Made by a program: the position numbers and the translations under genes. Positions 6,564 to 9,212 of a stretch of DNA of 9,212 bases are shown here, piece after piece. The notes beneath the pieces were generated by a model. It was not told where the DNA came from and searched no databases. It saw only the letters and a list, made by a program, of their open reading frames with translations. Positions within the stretch are counted from its first letter, which is position 1; each line of letters starts with the position of its first letter. Origin of the DNA: CAZRZN01 sp964604565 (GTDB lineage: Bacteria; Pseudomonadota; Alphaproteobacteria; Rhodobacterales; Rhodobacteraceae); contig CAZRZN010000167.1 of assembly GCA_964604565.1 (NCBI GenBank), positions 1-9,212 on the forward strand. The letters are read 5' to 3'.

Positions 6564-8117
6564 CTAGCCGTCGATGGACACATCCATCAGCAGCGGCTGG
6601 TTGAACGCCCCGATCATGAAGCCGTCAACTTCCGGGCGAACCGCATAGAGCCACATCCAACCGGGTGTGTAGACCGGCACATGGATCGCCTTGCTCAGCA
6701 GGTAGGCGTTGACCTGCTTGACGATTTCAAGCCGCGCATCGGTATCCACCGTGCTCCGCATGTCCTCCAGCATCGCGTCCAGTTCGGGGCTGTTGTAGCC
6801 GTTGTAGGCCCCCGGCGAATGCCAAAGCTGATACAGGATGTCCGGATCATACCAGGACCAGCCCATCAGGTCGAAGGTAGGCCTGCCGCTGTCGTTGTTG
6901 TTTTCCTGTTTGACCCGCGCGTTCAGCGTTCCGATGTCCATGACTTCGATCGTGGTCTCGATCCCGACCTGCGACAACTGGTTCTGGAAGACCTGCACAA
7001 GCCGTTCGCGACCACCGCCGGTCCAGGTCATCATCGTCGCCTCAAGGGGGTTGTCCATGCTGTAACCCAGTTCGGCCAGCAGCGCCTTGGACTTTTCCGG
7101 ATCGAACTGCGGGTTGTACTGCGCACAGAACTCCTGATCGTTGCCAAAGACACCCGCTGCGACGGGGCATTGCTCTCTCTGGACCAGCCCTTCGAACGCC
7201 AGATCGAGCGCGAATTCCGCGTTGATGGCATGTGCCACCGCCAAACGCGCGCGTTCGTCATTGAAAGGCGCGCGTGAAACGGTGAATTCGAAAAAGACAT
7301 CCTGCCCGGTGTTCTCGGCGATGAACAGTTGCAGGTCGTCATCCTCGCGGATTTCCCCGACCGCTTCCAACGGCGGCTCCGCGATATGGAATTCGCCCGT
7401 CTTCAGCCCCGCAAGCCGCGTCTGACCTTCGGGGATCTGGCGTATCACGAGCCCCTCGGCCAACGGCGCGCCCTTGTTTTCGACCGGGTGACCCCAGCTT
7501 TGGTATGCTTCAAAGCGGGACAGCGTGATGCGATCCCCCTTGACCCAGCTGTCCAGTGCCCATGGCCCTGTGCCGATGGCCGCCGTCACGCCGAATTCAT
7601 CCCCCAGCGCCATGTTGCTGTCGCATAGCATCGACGAAAACGGATCGGCGAGAAACGGGAGAAATGCGCCGAACGGTTCCGAAAAGCCGATGACGACGGT
7701 CAGCGGATCGGTTGCCTCGACCGAAGAGATCGGACCCCATGCCGAGGCGGTCAGGCTTGGGTCGTCGGCATCCAGTGCGCGATCAATCGTGTATTTCACA
7801 TCCGTCGAGTCAAACACCGAGCCGTCATGGCAGGTCAGACCTTCGCGCAAGGTGATGGTCACGGTCTTGCCGTCTTCAGACGTTTCAGTGCCCGATGCCA
7901 TGTTCGGAACAGGGGCGCTGTTTTCATCGAAGGCCAGCAGCGTATCGTAGATCTGGCGCCAGGACTGCATCGAAAGGGTGGTGGTCGAACCATGCGGATC
8001 AAGGGTATCGCTATCCCCGTAACGCGCCCAAATGATTGGATCCGCATAACTTATTGCGGGCGTTGCAATCGCCGCTGCCGTCGCCAGCATCAGCATTGCT
8101 GATGTTCTGTTCTTCAT
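6564..8117 (-). CDS. Peptide-type ABC transporter periplasmic solute-binding protein (family 5)
   Basis: Captures the solute in the periplasm and delivers it to the two permeases. From the chosen ATG at 8117 it has 517 residues, normal for the family (500-550). N-terminus: MKNR, a hydrophobic stretch (about 6-22) and a likely signal peptidase I cut after SYA (residue 25). Family marks: RQIYDTLLAFDENSAPVPNMA (54-74), LREGLTCHDGSVFDSTDVKYTIDRALD (90-116), the GTGPW turn (182-186), NPQFDPEKSKALLAELGY (335-352), SWYDPDILYQLWHSPGAYNGYNSPELDAMLEDM (421-453) and a C-terminal VPVYTPGWMWLY. Cysteines at 96, 165, 317 and 331 could make disulfides; 317/331 are close. No lipobox, so it is soluble, not lipid-anchored. 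The frame stays open to an ATG at 8237, but the extra 40 residues do not look like an export signal. It is first in the transporter operon, after a 193-base control region. Ligand unknown; dipeptides, oligopeptides and opines are all used by relatives. Confidence 0.95.
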   Translation of the reverse strand: MKNRTSAMLMLATAAAIATPAISYADPIIWARYGDSDTLDPHGSTTTLSMQSWRQIYDTLLAFDENSAPVPNMASGTETSEDGKTVTITLREGLTCHDGSVFDSTDVKYTIDRALDADDPSLTASAWGPISSVEATDPLTVVIGFSEPFGAFLPFLADPFSSMLCDSNMALGDEFGVTAAIGTGPWALDSWVKGDRITLSRFEAYQSWGHPVENKGAPLAEGLVIRQIPEGQTRLAGLKTGEFHIAEPPLEAVGEIREDDDLQLFIAENTGQDVFFEFTVSRAPFNDERARLAVAHAINAEFALDLAFEGLVQREQCPVAAGVFGNDQEFCAQYNPQFDPEKSKALLAELGYSMDNPLEATMMTWTGGGRERLVQVFQNQLSQVGIETTIEVMDIGTLNARVKQENNNDSGRPTFDLMGWSWYDPDILYQLWHSPGAYNGYNSPELDAMLEDMRSTVDTDARLEIVKQVNAYLLSKAIHVPVYTPGWMWLYAVRPEVDGFMIGAFNQPLLMDVSIDG

Positions 8118-8124
8118 CTTGTCG

Positions 8125-8131
8125 CTCTCCT
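8125..8131 (-). promoter_or_regulatory. Ribosome-binding site that fixes the binding-protein start
   Basis: On the - strand AGGAGAG ends seven bases before the ATG at 8117. With the signal peptide beginning at that ATG, this outweighs the longer frame starting at 8237. Confidence 0.8.
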
Positions 8132-8189
8132 GCTGCGTCAGCCGGGACAAAGGCACCCCAACCAAATCGCGATCAGCTTGGGAAAAGCG

Positions 8190-8219
8190 TGCAAAGGCCG
8201 AAACTCTGCAATGCCGAAA
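8190..8219. repeat. Two tandem imperfect 13-14 base repeats in the binding-protein leader
   Basis: TGCAAAGGCCGAAA (8190-8203) and TGCAATGCCGAAA (8207-8219) repeat with a three-base gap, 17 bases start to start. They sit 73-102 bases before the binding-protein ATG, between it and the candidate operator. They could be sites for a second regulator or part of a 5' leader; chance similarity is possible. Confidence 0.4.
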
Positions 8220-8240
8220 GGCGCAGAAAACGATCATATT

Positions 8241-8256
8241 ATTTCATAATTGACGC
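8241..8256. promoter_or_regulatory. Candidate RpiR-type operator before the transporter operon
   Basis: ATTTCATAATTGACGC matches the inverted repeat at 9155-9170 in 12 of 16 positions, with the left half-site TTTCATAA kept and the right half degraded. It lies in an AT-rich island (about 8230-8285) some 125 bases before the binding-protein ATG, and abuts a TAATAT on the - strand (8236-8241) that could be a -10 box, though no good -35 is seen 17 bases upstream. Occupancy by the neighbouring regulator would block transcription of the transporter. Inferred from similarity only. Confidence 0.5.
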
Positions 8257-8285
8257 TTAAAAATGAACTTTGCTGATTTTTACCG

Positions 8286-8312
8286 CAACTCTGAAACAAC
8301 TCGAGCCAACTC
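8286..8312. repeat. Three CAACTC repeats spaced 11 and 10 bases
   Basis: CAACTC occurs at 8286, 8297 and 8307, one helical turn apart, upstream of the transporter's AT-rich control region; the last overlaps the regulator's stop codon. Helical phasing would put all three on one face of the DNA. Function unknown; hexamers this short can recur by chance. Confidence 0.3.
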
Positions 8313-9138
8313 AACGATCAACGATGTAGCTGTCCCAATCATTTTGGAACGACTCGATTCGCTGCAGACGGTCGAGCGCCGACACGCCAAGCCGGTCGGT
8401 CAGGCAGGTGCACAGATAGGTCAGAAGGCTCGCAGGCGCTGCAAGACTGTCAAATACGCCCCCAGCGCTTTTCGTGCGGCACCGCAACACGATTTCAGCC
8501 AGATCCTCGCCGCTTCGCGCAAACTGATCCGCGACCAGAACGGCAGGCGTTCCGATACTCCGCGCAACCCGCAAAACCGCACGTGCCCGCGGTGTGAGCC
8601 CATGGACCCCCAGGGCGAGGATGGCATCGTCACTTGACAGCGAGGCCAGCTCTTCCGGAACGGAAAATCCGGGCAACGGGATCATGCGAATATCCGGCAG
8701 GATTCGGATCATCATCGTGCGCGCCATGTGCGCAAGGGGATAGTCGTGATCGAACCCCACGATCCAAAGCTTGCGGCACGCGGTCATCATGTCCAGCGCC
8801 CGCAACAAATCCGATCGGTCGAGATTTGCAAAACTCAACCGAAGGTTTTCCGTGTCTATGTCGGAAAAGCGGTCCAGCATGCCGTCGCTTGGACCGGTAG
8901 TGCGGGTGTCTCCGCGCGCCAAAGCCGATGATTTGGCGTCTCGCACGCTGTCATAGCCAAGCCGCTTGAACAGTCGGCTGGCCGTGGCCTTCGAAACGCC
9001 CGCCTCTTCGGCGAGCGATGCCACAGGGTGGCTTTCAAGACGTGCCGGCCTCTCTCTCAGAAAATCGGCGAGGCGGCGCTCTCCCCTCGATAAGCTGTCG
9101 TAATGAGAGGCAATACGGGCCTGCAGGTCATTGGTCAT
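8311..9138 (-). CDS. RpiR/MurR-family transcriptional regulator (HTH plus SIS domain)
   Basis: A 275-residue DNA-binding regulator encoded just before, and in the same direction as, the transporter it probably controls. N-terminal HTH_6 domain (about 1-77): LSRGERRLADFLRERPARL, then the helix-turn-helix SLAEEAGVSKATASRLFKRLGYDSVRDAK (41-69), with SKATASRLFKRLGY as the recognition helix. A SIS fold follows (about 108-250): KLWIVGFDHDYPLAHMARTMM (123-143), SSDDAILALGVHGLTPRARAVLRVARSIGTPAVLVAD (168-204). The usual phosphosugar loops GxGxS and SxSGxT read GFDHDYP and GVHGLT here, so the effector may not be a sugar phosphate. Start ATG at 9138 has GGGAG seven bases upstream. An inverted repeat just beyond that site suggests self-regulation. 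Relatives act as repressors or activators; which applies here is unknown. Confidence 0.93.
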   Translation of the reverse strand: MTNDLQARIASHYDSLSRGERRLADFLRERPARLESHPVASLAEEAGVSKATASRLFKRLGYDSVRDAKSSALARGDTRTTGPSDGMLDRFSDIDTENLRLSFANLDRSDLLRALDMMTACRKLWIVGFDHDYPLAHMARTMMIRILPDIRMIPLPGFSVPEELASLSSDDAILALGVHGLTPRARAVLRVARSIGTPAVLVADQFARSGEDLAEIVLRCRTKSAGGVFDSLAAPASLLTYLCTCLTDRLGVSALDRLQRIESFQNDWDSYIVDR

Positions 9139-9154
9139 CGTAAGGCTCCCATAA

Positions 9155-9170
9155 GTTTCATAAATGAAAC
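9155..9170. promoter_or_regulatory. Inverted-repeat operator before the regulator gene
   Basis: GTTTCAT-AA-ATGAAAC: two perfect seven-base arms with a two-base spacer. It lies 16-31 bases before the regulator ATG and four bases beyond its ribosome-binding site (9146-9150), where a bound dimer would cover the start region of the transcript. TTTCA/TGAAA arms are common in operators of RpiR-type proteins. On the - strand a TTGAAA further upstream might be a -35 box, but no convincing -10 follows at the standard distance. Strong as a repeat, inferred as an operator. Confidence 0.7.
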
Positions 9171-9212
9171 ACCAGAATGACTGTTGATTTCAAGTCGATT
9201 TTCAGAGGGCCA

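Noticed and set aside
4958..6604. A 548-codon open frame on the + strand across both permease genes
   Set aside because: It lies opposite two permeases with complete family motifs. Its product is a low-complexity mix rich in Arg, His, Asp, Gln and Gly with no recognisable domain; long antisense frames are expected in GC-rich DNA.
8118..8237. A 40-residue N-terminal extension of the binding protein from an ATG at 8237
   Set aside because: The extension would bury the signal peptide, while the ATG at 8117 has a strong ribosome-binding site and starts a normal export signal.
1..9212. A defence system, mobile element, toxin-antitoxin pair or natural-product cluster
   Set aside because: No nuclease, transposase, integrase, terminal repeats, spacer array, small toxin-like pair or biosynthetic megaenzyme is seen; all long genes are accounted for by transport, regulation and CoA-ester metabolism plus one unknown.

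Overview
This GC-rich window is protein-coding almost end to end. It looks like the chromosome of an alphaproteobacterium, most likely of the Rhodobacteraceae/roseobacter type. The signs are high G+C with short AT-rich control regions, tightly packed operons with 4-base ATGA-type overlaps, and protein families common in that group. I see no rRNA, tRNA, CRISPR array, insertion sequence, phage gene or plasmid gene. The organism is inferred, not shown.

Left part, + strand (1-1860): a two-gene unit. The first gene, cut off by the window edge, is a class III (CaiB/BaiF, formyl-CoA transferase-like) CoA-transferase. The second, begun with TTG and overlapping it by four bases, is a short single-domain citrate-synthase-fold protein of the citryl-CoA lyase type. 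Together they suggest a small pathway that activates a di- or tricarboxylic acid as its CoA ester and then cleaves it to an acyl-CoA and a 2-oxoacid. The true substrate cannot be read from sequence. A 168-base convergent gap (1861-2028) follows and holds one candidate terminator-like hairpin.

Right part, - strand (9138 down to 2029): a regulator followed by a family-5 (Dpp/Opp-type) peptide ABC transporter operon. The order is RpiR/MurR-family regulator, periplasmic solute-binding protein, DppB-type permease, DppC-type permease (GTG start), a double ATPase with both ABC domains in one chain, and a 320-residue protein of unknown function. The genes after the binding protein are packed with a 3-base gap or 4-base overlaps, so they are probably translated together. 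GC-rich competing hairpins lie between the binding-protein gene and the permeases, a common way to give excess binding protein over membrane parts.

Control: a 7-2-7 inverted repeat (9155-9170) sits just before the regulator's ribosome-binding site. A 12-of-16 match to it (8241-8256) lies in the AT-rich region before the binding-protein gene. This points to the RpiR-like protein controlling both itself and the transporter. Its SIS domain lacks the usual phosphosugar-binding serine/threonine motifs, so its effector may be the transported compound or a breakdown product and not a sugar phosphate.

I found no clearly exotic system. The least explained items are the unknown terminal protein of the transporter operon, the atypical effector pocket of the regulator, the competing hairpins at 6527-6565 and the phased short repeats in the regulator-transporter gap.
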